The notes under the pieces: generated by a model
The model's input: the letters and a program-made list of their open reading frames with translations, nothing else
Databases searched by the model: none
What the model was told of the DNA's origin: nothing
Assembly: GCA_039654915.1 (NCBI GenBank)
Contig: CM077599.1
Location: forward strand, 82,552,001-82,616,000
Origin: Aquilaria yunnanensis
Lineage: Eukaryota; Streptophyta; Magnoliopsida; Malvales; Thymelaeaceae
DNA length: 64,000 nucleotides
Direction: 5' to 3'
Made by a program: the position numbers and the translations under genes
In this document: in pieces, positions 35,100 to 45,886 of the stretch
Layout of the letters: each line of letters opens with the position of its first letter
Numbering within the stretch: the first letter of the stretch is position 1

Positions 35100-35592
35100 G
35101 TTGATGGAGGTGAGTGACAACTAATGTAATCTGGAGGCAACGACAACATGATTTGAAGTTGAGTAATGACCTGTGTGATTTTGAGGCCTCGAGGGCATGA
35201 TCTAGAGGCGGTGATGACCAGTGATGTGTGATTTGGAGGTGCTGGTGATGACTTGATCTAAGATAATGATCACCTGAGAAGCAATGTTTTCGAGGCGACA
35301 ATCGATAGAAAAGCTCTATTCTAGAGGTGATGGGCAATTGGAGGATGACCAATCTAAAGGTTACGATCGGCAGAGTGAAGGAATAATTATGGGAGGTGAT
35401 AAGGGTGGCAGTGGTAGGAGGCGTTGACAATGGCAACAACAAAAGGCAATAGCAACTGCAGCAGCGAGGGGGATAGGTTTTTAGAGATAGATAATTTTTG
35501 TCTAGGGGCTATTTTGTCAAATTTTTGAGATTGTTAGTGGGTTATATATAAAAGGTTAAGTAGGGTTAGTGTGTCTAATTGGATATATGTCT
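35100..35592 (-). repeat. Partial copy of the 7657-9326 long-TIR family
   Basis: Its right end read in reverse (ATATATCCAATTAGACACAC) matches the left end of the element at 7657. The body is GA-rich with GATGATGACC-like quasi-repeats. Truncated at the left. Confidence 0.45.
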
Positions 35593-35669
35593 ACCATAAA
35601 ATAACTACTTAAAATCAACATTAGAGGCACCTGAACTCAGTTTACTTCACTACTAAAAAAACTTTTTTT

Positions 35670-36480
35670 ACCAACGGGCAATTTTCCAATGGCTTAGCCG
35701 TTGGAAATTTCCAATTGCCTAGGCCGTTGGAAATTTCCAACTGCCTAGGCCGTTGAAAATTGCGGATAAAAATTGATCATTGTGAAAAAAAAATCTCAAA
35801 CTGCTTGGCTGTTGGAAGTGAGTTTAAATTTCCAACGGGCACCTTTCCAACAGCCTAAAACATTGAAAAATATGTAAGTTGACTGTGCATCTCAGTAGTT
35901 ATTGTTTCCAACTGCCTAGGCCATTGGAAACTCTTTTTATTTTTCCAACTGCCTAGGCCGTTGGCAATTTTTTTTATTTTTCCAGCTGCCTAGGCAGTTG
36001 GAAAATATGTAAGTTAAAATGTTTTTATTCTTCCAACTGACTAGGCAGTTGGAAATTTTTTTTATTTTTCCAACTGCCTAGGCCGTTGGAAAATACACAC
36101 ATATTTATATATTTTATTTTTCCAGCTGCCTAGGCCGTTGGAATTTTTTTTTGATTTTTCCAACTGCCTAGGCCGTTGGAAAATACACACACATTTATAT
36201 ATTTTATGTTTCCAGCTGCCTAGGCAGTTGGAATTTTTTTTCATTTTTTCAACTGCCTAGGTCGTTGGAAAATTCACACACATTTATATATTTTATGTTT
36301 CCAACTGCCTAGGCAGTTGGAAATTTTTTTTATTTTTCGAACTGCCTAGGCCGTTGGAAAATATACACACATTTATATATTTTATTTTTCCAACTGCCTA
36401 GGCCGTTGGAAATTTTTTTTTATTTTTCCAACTGCCTAGGCCGTTGGAAAATACACACACATTTATATATTTTATTTTTC
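35670..36480. repeat. CACTA left subterminal palindrome array
   Basis: About 17 cores of the imperfect palindrome CCAACTGCCTAGGCCGTTGG, spaced by TTTTTATTTTT or ACACACATTTATATATTTTA. Such arrays are transposase (TNPA-type) binding regions in characterised CACTA elements; binding here is inferred. Confidence 0.85.
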
Positions 36481-36774
36481 CTTTTTTTATATGTATGCAT
36501 ATTTATATTGCATTGATATTGATATTTATATATATTTACCATAATACATATATATTAATACGTATATATATCTTACACATTATTGTTATATTTATACTTA
36601 GTATATTTTTGTACATACTATAATACATATCATATTTTAAACATATCATAATAACATATACATAGTATATGATAGATGATGTATATGCCATACATACATA
36701 TTATTATTATTATTATATGATATATGTATGTATCACATATGTTAATGTATCATATATATGATGTATCATACGTA

Positions 36775-36775
<1 letters not shown>

Positions 36776-36870
<95 letters not shown>
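36776..36870. repeat. (TA)n microsatellite
   Basis: About 46 TA units with no interruption, within the CACTA element. Confidence 0.95.
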
Positions 36871-36873
<3 letters not shown>

Positions 36874-37043
36874 TAAATATTATTATCAATATTTATAATA
36901 ATATGTATATATATTATATTATAAATATTTATTATAATATGTATGTATGTATGTATGTATATGATATACGTACATATATAGATACATATTATAATAAATA
37001 TTTATAATATTGATAATAACATTTATAATTATGATATTATAAA

Positions 37044-37049
<6 letters not shown>

Positions 37050-37096
<47 letters not shown>
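37050..37096. repeat. (TTA)n microsatellite
   Basis: About 15 trinucleotide units, within the CACTA element. Confidence 0.95.
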
Positions 37097-37107
<11 letters not shown>

Positions 37108-37534
37108 TTTCTACAACCCAAAAAAAAATAATCTTTTGGGCCTAAAAAGCCCAAGCCCAACCCTAACCCTAACAATAAATACTACTCACTCACCCTCCAT
37201 CTCCCTAAACCCCTACTCCCTCACCGTCTCGTCTCCTCTTTTCCTCTGCCCGTTTCATCTCCATCCCCGTCTCCTCTCCTCTATGTCTCTGCATCTCAGG
37301 CTCTCGCCGGCCGCTTCGTCTCCTTCTCCGTCTCCTCTCACCCTCTCCTCCCTCTGCCGTTCACATCATCTCTGCCCTCCATCGCCATCTCTGCCCTTCG
37401 TCTCCTCTCTGTGCTCCGCCTCGTCTTTGCCCTCTTCCCTGTGCTTCGTCTCCTCTCTGCCCTCCATCTCCTCGCTCTGCCGTTCATCGTCGCTGCTCCC
37501 CGTTCGCTCGTCGTCCGCTTCTCCTTCTGTTGGC

Positions 37535-37672
37535 CTCTCTAAAGTGGCAGTTGCCGAGACTCACGGGGAAGACTCGCCGTACTTTGCCGGCTGGAAAGCC
37601 TACGACGGAAACCCTTACAATGAATCCAGCAACCAGTCCGGCGTCATTCAGATGGATCTCACCGAGAATCAA
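37535..37672 (+). pseudogene. Captured first exon of an ACC synthase (ACS7-type)
   Basis: The plus-strand frame reads LSKVAVAETHGEDSPYF, then AGWKAYDGNPYNESSNQSG, then VIQMDLTENQ. This is the conserved N-terminal block of 1-aminocyclopropane-1-carboxylate synthase, the enzyme for ethylene precursor synthesis, and is closest to the THGEDSPYFAGWKAY form of type III (ACS7-like) enzymes. The exon ends at CAA followed by GTGAGT, a donor site at the position expected for ACS intron 1, so genomic DNA was captured. Two changes from the usual QMGLAENQ are visible (Asp and Thr). The PLP-binding Lys and the rest of the enzyme are absent. Upstream in-frame Ser/Pro-rich codons (37136-37530) look like CT-rich leader DNA, not ACS. 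Confidence 0.85.
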
Positions 37673-38569
37673 GTGAGTTGATTTCCGTTCTTCAATCCGC
37701 TTGCCCTCTGCTCATCGTTTATTGGGTGCCGTTAACCAGAAAAATATGAATTCTGGCTGGGATTAATGTATCAGAGGGGAGAGCTTTGGCATCAGAAGGA
37801 TTCAAGGTTCAGGTATTGCTGGATTAATGAAGGCAATATCATTTCTTCTTAAGCAAACAAGGCGGTGAGTTCAAGTGGGCGGCAGTTCCAGGTTGTGTTT
37901 CTGGTTCTGGCAGTAAGAACAGGTAAGGAACTTGGACATTTCTTAGGTTTATTCTAAGTTTTTAACAGGATATATGGAAGTGTATTACTATCCATGGAAA
38001 TGCCTGAAATCAGGAAGGTTGGGGAACCATGGGAGACACACTATTGTTGAAGGATCATGGTATCGAAAGGGGGAATTAGAGACCACTAGTTCTCAGGTTC
38101 CTGTCTCGTTCTGAATGTGATTTCACAGGTGCAAAGAAGTCTAGCCTTTGCGTGTGTTCAACAAGTTGAGGCATCATATGATATAGTGGTCATCAAGTGA
38201 CCATGGTATTAAAAAACAAACTTTGATTCACTAGTTATTGGCTTCTAGTACATACTACTGACGGCAGGTTAAGCTGCTGGAAATTGTGCCCAAAATACTG
38301 TTTATTGTTCAATTTATTGTTCTCTAGAATGCTTTTGAGTTCAACTCAAGTCATAGGAAATTATCATGGGCTATATGCTAAATGGCTAGTGATCTTTTCA
38401 ATGTCAGTGATTTAATTGAGCATGTTAAAACAGAGGATTGGTATGTGGAGAACTGTGGTTAAGGCAAATGCTAGTGTACTGAACAATAAACTTTATGTTT
38501 CCTCCACCAATTTTTGTAATGTTTCTTATGGGTTCTGCTGACTGACAATATAACATTGATTTGTTTTAG

Positions 38570-38922
38570 GCTTTGGGGAACATTGCTAGCCAATGTTGTT
38601 ATTCAGATGCTTGGAACTGATTATGCTCGAATCATGCGGACAATTTATGCATTTTCTCAGGTAAACGTACTCTTCAATCTTTTGATTTTGCTTCCATAGT
38701 CTTTCCATGGCCTCTCATTTTCTTTTGTCCTTCATGGATGCAGTTGTGATATGTTGTAGATGTGAGTCTCTGTTCTATTATGTTCACATGTTACATTCAT
38801 GTCACAAATATTTTTGGACTTTAGCTATTTGGAGGAATTGAATTCTAATACGCATGCTTTCTTATAATTCTTCCTTAAGATCCGTATCACTCGAACGTAT
38901 CAGTTGCCAAACGAAGATGGCT
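38570..38922 (+). pseudogene. Captured two-exon fragment of an unidentified gene
   Basis: A 91-nt segment (38570-38660) is framed by TTGTTTTAG and GTAAAC and encodes LWGTLLANVVIQMLGTDYAR and then IMRTIYAFSQ. After about 220 nt a second segment follows an AG acceptor near 38880 and continues in frame with IRITRTYQLPNEDG before a TAA. Matching splice sites and good codon character suggest host exons. I do not recognise the family. Confidence 0.45.
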
Positions 38923-39969
38923 AACGACATTGCTGTTTGAGTGCACCCCTTGGTCTTCCTGCTGGTAGCTAGAGCTTCAGATGGTGCTCAGACTGCCTTT
39001 GATCTTTTAGTTTAAGGGTACACGTGTTTAAGGGTACACCCATTTCTATATTGATGCGAGTGCTTCTTGGGCCATGGTAACTAGTAAAAGCCAGCTAGTT
39101 ACTTGAATAACTATTCTATCTGTTTGCTTAATTGTTCTGCTCTTTCTGCTAATTATGTTCCTGTTTGTTTAATTGTTATTTCTATTGGTTCCAGTTGCCC
39201 TGAATTGTTTGTTGTTTTGCTTTATTGTTGATCTGTGGTCGGTTTGATTGTGGCGCTTGTTTTGCACCTAGGTGTTTTGTTCGAGTTATTTGCCTCTGTT
39301 GTTCTTTCTATTTCTTTTTTGCTGGTCTACTGTAAGTACTGAACTACATCTAATGGAGTGATATTGTGCTACATTTAATGTATTGTTATCAAGCTATATT
39401 CACTGTAGTGTTTCTGAGCCACATTTACTGCAGTAATACATTCACGAAAATAAAAATGCGTTCTCCGCCTAGATCTGCGCTCACCGTCCACCGGTCGCCT
39501 TGGCTCTGCCGCGCGTCGTCCGCCAGTCGCCTTGGCTCTGCCGCGCGCCGTCCAGTGATTTTGCTCGCTCCGCCACCATTCACTGTGTTTGCAGATCTGT
39601 TTGTTTTCGTTCTTTTAATTTTCTGGATCTAATTGTATTTATTTTGTGGGTTTGTTGTATTTATTTCTAGATCTATTTGTTGTATTTTCTGGATCTACTT
39701 TTATTTATTTTTGCGATTTTGTTATTATTAGCTCATTTTTTGTAATTTTGTGGTTTTTGCCTCCTGCTTTTGAATGTTATTTTGTAAATATAAGATATAA
39801 TTTTTTTAATTTTTTGTAAATGTGTTAGGGATATATAAAATATTTATATATTAATAATATATCATTTATGTAATAATAATAATAATATTGGAATAAACAG
39901 TATTAAAATATTATTATTATTATTATTGGAACAAACAGTATTGGAATAAATAAATATGAAAAAAAGACT

Positions 39970-40260
39970 ATTTCCAACGGCCTAAGAGTTGGAAATATGG
40001 CAAAATTTTCCAACTGCCCAAGTAGTTAGGCAGCTGGAAAAATCTCTAACTGCCTGGGCCGTTGGAACACCAAAAAAAAAATAAATAAATACAGCCGTTG
40101 GAAAATTTCCAACTGCTTATTTTCCAACAGCTGACAGTTGAAAGTTCCAACGGCTAAGATATGGGCCGTTGGAAGTTCTACTTCCAACGAAAGGATTTCC
40201 AACTGCCAAAGTTCCAACGGCCGGCCGTTAGAAATGGCAGTTGGAAAAATACAATTTTTT
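39970..40260. repeat. CACTA right subterminal repeats
   Basis: Several cores of the same CCAACTGCC / GGCCGTTGG palindrome as at the left end, mostly inverted, ending in the terminal repeat. Confidence 0.85.
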
Positions 40261-40267
40261 AGTAGTG

Positions 40268-40572
40268 CTTGTAAAATTAGAACAATAAGTAAATGCAAAC
40301 CATAGTCAAGGTCTAAAGAAGGCAACATATCAAATACATACTAGTTGGGAGAAATCAAAATCCATAGGAAGTCAAAAACTGACCCCTAATACCATATCAA
40401 CTCAAAATAAATTAATAGTTTAAGACTCTGTAAAAAACAAAATTAAGACGAGTACAGCTTCGTATTACTTCATGATTGAACTCTATAAAAGGACCATTGG
40501 TGTAAAATGACAAGTCACCACTTAATTTGTGTTAGCAAAAAGAAAAAATGGAGCTGTATACAATATTTTACA
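40268..40572. other. Intergenic DNA between the CACTA element and the second At4g22030-like gene
   Basis: No gene. Contains TATAAAAGG at 40486, but no ORF follows it. Confidence 0.4.
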
Positions 40573-40671
40573 TCTTTTTAATTTATACAAATTAAGATTA
40601 AATCAAAGAATTAAAGAACTTTTTAATCTAAAAATCATTCTGATGATGATCTCTATCTCTCTTGCTCTTGA

Positions 40672-41973
40672 TCAGAAAAGCTTGCTAGCAAATTCATCGA
40701 TGGGGCTTCCTTCAACCCTGGAATATCCTGCTCTCTTTGCAAAATCTCTCAGCTGCGACATGCTCCGCCCTAGTTGCAGCGCCACCTTCCTCTCCAGCAA
40801 CTCCCCGTTTTCTCTCTTCTCCACGTCTCTCTCCGCCAACGCTGCCTCTATCGTCTCCTCCACCTGCTTGAAAAACCCACCGCTCGTTCTGTACATCTCG
40901 AACACCATTCCCATCTGCCCCCCGTGCTCCACCGTATTCACTATCGCCGCAGCTGCTCCCGCAACCGTGGCCACCAGTGCCCCCCACGACATGTCCCCCG
41001 AAGAATGGTGCCCCATGAACGCAGCCCCGACAGCCGCCACTCCCGTCAGTACAGGCCCTGATATGGCCAGAGCCTTGTTTAGCTTCGCCGCCACGTTGCC
41101 CAATCTGTCGTAGTCTTCGTAGTCCTTTCTCTTTATCACTACCACGATTTCTCGCATCTCTGTCTCCAGCTCTTTGCTCCATCCGTTGCTGTAACTACCG
41201 TTACTTGTCACCCTCGACGATTTGCTTCTGTTAGTGTTTCGAGTTGGGTTCTTGGTTTTCGGCCACCAAACGGCGGGCTCGAATTTTTCTGGGAATCTCG
41301 GGAGCATTACGCCGATCAACGGGAGAGGATAAGCTCTGTCGATGGCCAGGACTTTCTCCATGGCGTCTCCGACGTCCTCTTCGGTTGGCGAGCCCCTAGC
41401 TATGAGGTGCTCTACTTCATCGCGAAGCTGCCGGAGCAATCTACGAGCGTTCCGTTGCTCCTCGACGAGCTGCGAGGGCTGGATGGTGTTCATGAGAGCC
41501 AACAACCCTGTGGCCGCGGCGAACAGAAGGGTGGAGCCCAAGTTGAGTGCGGCGGAACCGTCTGTAGCAGAAGCGACACCGGCCATAGCGGTGGCGGAGA
41601 GAGTGATCATGTTGACGGAGTTCAGAAGGAGGGAGTTCCAACTGTCCCGTTGCTCGCCGACATTGTTGTGCATCTCGATCCTGCCGGAGATGGCCTCCAG
41701 GATAGCGTAAAGATGGTCAACGGCGGCGCTGTTGTCCGGATCTGATATTGGTGTTCCGACCAAAGTCGGGTGTTTTGTAATAAGTGGGGTTGGGATGGGA
41801 AACGATCCATTAGTGTGAAACTTAAGCTCGTCTGTCAAACTTCTGGTGCCCAACTTGGGAACCGAAGGGGAAGACGACTGTTTCGGGAGTGAAACGGCGG
41901 CGTTTATTCTGGACGGTGCCGGAGGTTGGAAGACGGTGCCGGAAGAATGTAGAGAAGCCCTAGCCATGGCCAT
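40672..41973 (-). CDS. Probable F-box protein At4g22030-like, copy 2
   Basis: Single-exon ORF of 433 aa, ATG at 41973. The layout is the same as the 437-aa copy at 4326-5639: Ser/Ala/Pro-rich N-terminus (possible transit peptide), two hydrophobic segments near residues 110-165, a charged middle with PEKFEPAVWWPK, Gly/Ala-rich hydrophobic stretches near residues 305-345, and an amphipathic Glu/Arg-rich C-terminus ending EFASKLF. Differences are scattered substitutions and short indels at the N-terminus and in the Ser-rich linker near residue 255. Both copies are intact, so both may be expressed. The family name implies an SCF ubiquitin-ligase role, but I see no F-box. Confidence 0.85.
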   Translation of the reverse strand: MAMARASLHSSGTVFQPPAPSRINAAVSLPKQSSSPSVPKLGTRSLTDELKFHTNGSFPIPTPLITKHPTLVGTPISDPDNSAAVDHLYAILEAISGRIEMHNNVGEQRDSWNSLLLNSVNMITLSATAMAGVASATDGSAALNLGSTLLFAAATGLLALMNTIQPSQLVEEQRNARRLLRQLRDEVEHLIARGSPTEEDVGDAMEKVLAIDRAYPLPLIGVMLPRFPEKFEPAVWWPKTKNPTRNTNRSKSSRVTSNGSYSNGWSKELETEMREIVVVIKRKDYEDYDRLGNVAAKLNKALAISGPVLTGVAAVGAAFMGHHSSGDMSWGALVATVAGAAAAIVNTVEHGGQMGMVFEMYRTSGGFFKQVEETIEAALAERDVEKRENGELLERKVALQLGRSMSQLRDFAKRAGYSRVEGSPIDEFASKLF

Positions 41974-42087
41974 AGCCGTTCGCTTTGTTAGATTTGTTAA
42001 TTTAGTGGTTGTCGTTTCAAATGTTTCTAGCTCTAGGATCGGTTTTAGAAGTGGGCGATTGTTGGGGAAGAGTTTGGTTGGAAGAGG

Positions 42088-42177
42088 TATTTATAGGAAT
42101 TAATTTGTAGTAGTGAATTATTGAAAAATAAAATAGAATTTTAAAATCCAAGGTTTGACTGACTCATTGAATTGACC
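42088..42177 (-). promoter_or_regulatory. Promoter of copy 2: TATA box and W-box pair
   Basis: TATAAATA (minus, 42088-42095) lies 115 bp upstream of the ATG. TTGACT at 42155 and TTGACC at 42172 repeat the 17-bp spacing seen at copy 1. Confidence 0.6.
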
Positions 42178-42285
42178 ACTGGGTAGCTGGCTACGCTTTG
42201 TGCTGACCTCTTCCCTTCGACTGCTTCATATATCATAATTCATGTTTACCAGGTATATTTTAGTCGCTGTCCCTAATTTTAATCT

Positions 42286-42743
42286 AGGGCAAATTACAAA
42301 AGCTACTATGTGATTTGATCTGATCTATACTTTATTTTTTTTATTTTTAAAAATTTACACTTTAGACCCTACATTTTTTATAATGTCTGACAACAATTTC
42401 TGAAACCTTAAATTAAACTATCTTATAATAACGTTCCAGCAATTTTAAGATTTTTGATATTTTTTCATTGTTAACCGGCCTTCAAAAAATGTTGATATGC
42501 ATTTATAGAAATAAAAATACATTTACAGAAAATAAAAATTGATAATTTAAAATATTTATTAACTATAAAAAAATATTGGAGAAACTGATATTACTTGAAG
42601 ATAAATATCGTATAGTTTAAATTACAGTTTCAGAAGTTGCTATTGAACAATATAAAAGAACCATAGGGCAAAGTGTAGATTTTCAAAAAAATGGGCAAAA
42701 TATAGGTTACGTTAAACCGCAGGGTGATAATTATAACTTTCCT
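42286..42743. mobile_element. MULE-type MITE
   Basis: 458 bp flanked by the perfect 10-bp repeat ATTTTAATCT (42276-42285 and 42744-42753). Ends AGGGCAAATTAC and inverted AGGAAAGTTATAATTA pair over about 80 decayed bases. Absent from duplication copy 1, so it was inserted after the duplication. Confidence 0.75.
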
Positions 42744-42939
42744 ATTTTAATCTATCACTTGTTTTTTATTAATTTATTTAGTACTTTGTTTTGGCATTAA
42801 ATTTTTAAAGGTTTAAATGTATTTTATTAGTCCTTTACTTGATAAAATTCATTAATTTAAAGTAACACTTTAACATTAAATTTTTCAACAAGCTTCGGAT
42901 CATATCATTCAACTTTGATAACGAACAATGCTATGAACA

Positions 42940-43930
42940 TAGGAAAAGCAAGAGAAATTTAGGTTTGAGCATATGTGGGTTAAAGAACAACAGTGCAAAG
43001 AAGTGATCCAAGAAGCATGGAATAAGGTTCATTCACACGGTGCCATGGTTAGATTATACCCCGATCCTACATTTTTTACTCCATTTGACTTTTTGGATTA
43101 GTTTGACTGAAATTTATTTATACTATTTTTTTAGAAAAAAATTAAAAAAATATATTTAGAAACTATGTGTCTTGATTTCATTTATATATTAAAATGTTAA
43201 AAATAAAAAATTGTAAATTAATTACTGAAAAATAAATGGTACAAAAAATTTAGGACAGAAGGAGAATCAAAGAAGATTAGGATAGTGTACCTAGAAAAGA
43301 CCTTATAAACTGGAGCAGGAAATATTTTCAGAATAATAAAAAAGAGATTGATAGACTGTTAGCTGATTAGGGCACACTCAAAATAGTGAACAAAACAATA
43401 TGGAAGAAGAAAAAGTAATTCAGAATAAGATGGAACAGCTTTGGTTTAGGGAGATGTATTGGAACCAGAGATGTATTGGTTTAGTGGCTTCAGTGTGAGG
43501 ATAGGAAGACAACCTCCACTCCACCATAATGCAACCCAGCTACAAACAAAATTCTTAGACAAAGGGGCACAACCACAGGACAGTAGACTGATAATTATGA
43601 GAACATATTGAGAGCAAAATTCAAGTCATAAAGTCCTAGAGATATGAACAATGTATTAAACCATATAAAGCCCATTGTATCAAGGGAGCTGAATCAGATT
43701 TTAACAAGAGAAGGTAAGCATACATGAGATTAAAGAGGCAGCATTTCAAATAGAAGCCGCGGGGTTTAAAGGCTCCAGGTCCTGATGGTTTTACTCGGCC
43801 ATTTTTTAAAACTTTTTGAGATGAAGCTGGGGAAACTATTGTGGATGTTGTCAGATATTTTTCATTGAAGGTACTGTAACTCATCTATTAATATTACTTC
43901 AATTATGCTTATACCTAAAGTAAGCACGCA
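42940..43930 (+). pseudogene. L1-type LINE fragment
   Basis: The plus strand reads KFRFEHMWVKEQQCKEVIQEAW near 42955, DLINWSRKYFQNNKKEID near 43290, and KAPGPDGF-type RT text near 43765 in shifting frames, ending with TSIMLIPK-like sequence near 43915. These are the linker and N-terminal RT of plant L1. It is broken by stops and by a MITE. Confidence 0.75.
43059..43275. mobile_element. Stowaway-like MITE inside the LINE fragment
   Basis: AT-rich fold-back of about 215 bp. The left end ATCCTACATTTTTTACTCCA and the inverted right end GTCCTAAATTTTTTGTACCA correspond. TA is present at the left; the right TA is not clear. Confidence 0.5.
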
Positions 43931-44054
43931 CATTTAGGCAAGTTTCACTTTTACACATTGTGGACAATTTTACCTTTCTTTTTCATGCTCATTGGTTCCC
44001 ACTATCCACCAATATCATTAATCAATAATAGAAAGACAGAAGTAAGAAGCAGAT

Positions 44055-44725
44055 AAGGGTGTAAACGAATAGAATGCTCAATGAACCATTTGTGAACCGT
44101 TTGACAGAAGTTTATATATGTTCGTTTATTTAGTTAAACGAACAAACATGAACAAATTTTTCTGTTTCATTAGTTAAATGAACGAACACGAATAAGGTCT
44201 CATTCGTTTATTTTTTTTCATAATCCGCTCGGCTATTCTTTATTTATGTTCATTCATTTATTTCTTTGTTTATGTCTATTTGTATGTTTATTTATATATT
44301 AGCTATACATCATTATTATATATATTTTATATATCATATATTTTTATTAACGTCCATATACTTCATACACATATGATTGTGCCCCAATATCTCCCAAATT
44401 AATTTAGTGTTTTTGTTTCCTAAAACATAATTAATCATTTTCCTTAAAGTGTAAACCCTACTGCAACACCAAGCCGAGCCAAGGCCCATAGCCTTGACTC
44501 ATAACCTCTTTTACTATCGCCTATTGCTTTGTCAGTCATTACTATACTCGCTTCAATTTAGATTAGTAGTAGCCATTAACTTTAATTATTCGTATTCGTT
44601 TATTAATAAACGAATGAACACGAACAGAGAAATTGAATTCGTTTATTGTTCATATTCGTTAAAAGTTAAATGAATGAACACGTACATGACTTGTTTGTAT
44701 TCATTTGATTCGTTTACAACCCTGA
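44055..44725. mobile_element. hAT-like non-autonomous element
   Basis: 671 bp. Ends AAGGGTGTAAACGAAT and inverted TCAGGGTTGTAAACGAAT. Flanks AAGCAGAT and AAGGAGAT form an 8-bp target duplication with one mismatch. Internally there are many inverted and direct ACGAACACGAATAA motifs. Confidence 0.55.
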
Positions 44726-44733
44726 AAGGAGAT

Positions 44734-45560
44734 TCAGTTAATGTAGAAATCATCAACCAGCTCAACAGAAATTCTCACTCCATCTAACCTTAGGCCTTGC
44801 AAAAATCCATCCAAGTCATTGATGATAGCCAAGCTTTAGAAGTGTCAAAATTCTAGATTCACAATTTGCCACCACACACTTATGAAATTGATTGATTTAC
44901 ATGGGTACGTTTATACAATCTGCTCAACCAATGAATTCAACTGGCCCAAACTAAACTAATATGGTACTCATATGAGTTTTATACAAGTTAGGATCAGGTC
45001 GGATGGTAAAAAATAGAAACTCGATGCACATAATTAAGGGTTGGTTTGGGTTATGAAAATATATGCCCGGTAAACCCAAATTAAATATTTTATTTAAGTT
45101 AGCTTAGGCCATAATATTTCCACCAAAAATAGCCATTATCTCAACTTCTACTAGTTCAATTCCTAATTCCAAAGCCTAATACTACTTTCATCTTAGGAAA
45201 TCCAAAAATAAATATCACAAATGTAACAACTACATTTGAGATATTCATTGTTGTGGATCTCATATAGAACCGAGAGCAATTTAGGTTGTCTGTTATTATG
45301 GACCTATAATAATAGATAGCCTAAATGCACTGGTCCCATATATGACATTTAACCAACCTTTGGGATCCATCCTAAGCCTCAAAAACCACCAATGTGATGG
45401 TCAATGGTTAAAACTTCACCTCTATCAAATTTCACATAAAATGTCAATTATACTGGTTCAGTAACTTTTTGAGTTCCATAAAAATATGCATTCCCTTTTT
45501 TCCTTAACTATAATGTACTTTCTAACATTACACTTGTATAGATGTTCTTATTTACCGCAA
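44734..45560. other. Intergenic DNA with one long hairpin
   Basis: No gene. The notable structure is the inverted repeat at 45258-45346. Confidence 0.4.
45258..45346. other. Imperfect hairpin of about 40-bp arms
   Basis: The core arm TTTAGGTTGTCTGTTATTAT pairs with ATAATAATAGATAGCCTAAA over 20 positions if G-U wobbles are allowed. Pairing extends outward to CATATA on both sides. The loop is about 6 nt. It could be a small MITE or a small-RNA precursor. Confidence 0.5.
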
Positions 45561-45886
45561 AACCCCAGAGGCGCTTTCTATTGTAGGATGGCTACGTAGC
45601 CTACGTTATTCGCCAACCTTTGCTTACACGTCAACTCGTTTCAGTTTCAACAGTCCATGCGCTACCAAATCAAAGTATGTCAGCTTGGATGGCAGCACGG
45701 GCACTGTTTGTTGAATTGAATATTATTATTATTATTATTATTATTATTACTAGTGATATTATTTCAAAGACAAATTCAAGATTCAGAATCATGACTATTT
45801 CCAACGGAAAATACCCGAGAATAACGGTCAGATTCAAATTCGGCTGACGCTCGTTACCTTATAGCTGAATCACAAACCTTAAAACG

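Larger units (their letters stand above)
35648..40267. mobile_element. CACTA (En/Spm-type) transposon with captured gene fragments
   Basis: Starts CACTACTAAAAAA and ends with the exact inverse, giving 13-bp perfect TIRs. The 3-bp target duplication CTT lies at 35645-35647 and 40268-40270. CACTA elements have this end, this TSD length and dense subterminal repeats, all present. No transposase domain is visible in its 4620 bp, so it is non-autonomous. The interior holds microsatellites, an ACC-synthase-like exon and other exon-like pieces. Confidence 0.93.
40573..45886. repeat. Segmental duplication, copy 2
   Basis: Same-orientation homolog of 4228-9910. The gene, its 3' flank from AAATTAAGATTAAATCAAAG, the promoter to about 42230, and the distal block 45565-45886 align. 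It has gained its own LINE, MITEs and a (TTA)n run at 45721-45749. Confidence 0.8.

Noticed and set aside
35670..36480. CRISPR-like regularly spaced palindromic repeats
   Set aside because: They are subterminal repeats of a plant CACTA transposon; spacers are repeated AT-rich text, and there are no cas genes in this eukaryotic DNA.
37136..37534. Ser/Pro/Leu-rich N-terminal extension of the ACC synthase fragment
   Set aside because: CT-rich leader-like DNA with no similarity to ACC synthase; in-frame opening is expected from its composition.
40529..42103. Plus-strand ORFs opposite At4g22030-like copy 2
   Set aside because: Antisense shadows of the conserved gene; composition follows codon bias of the real strand.
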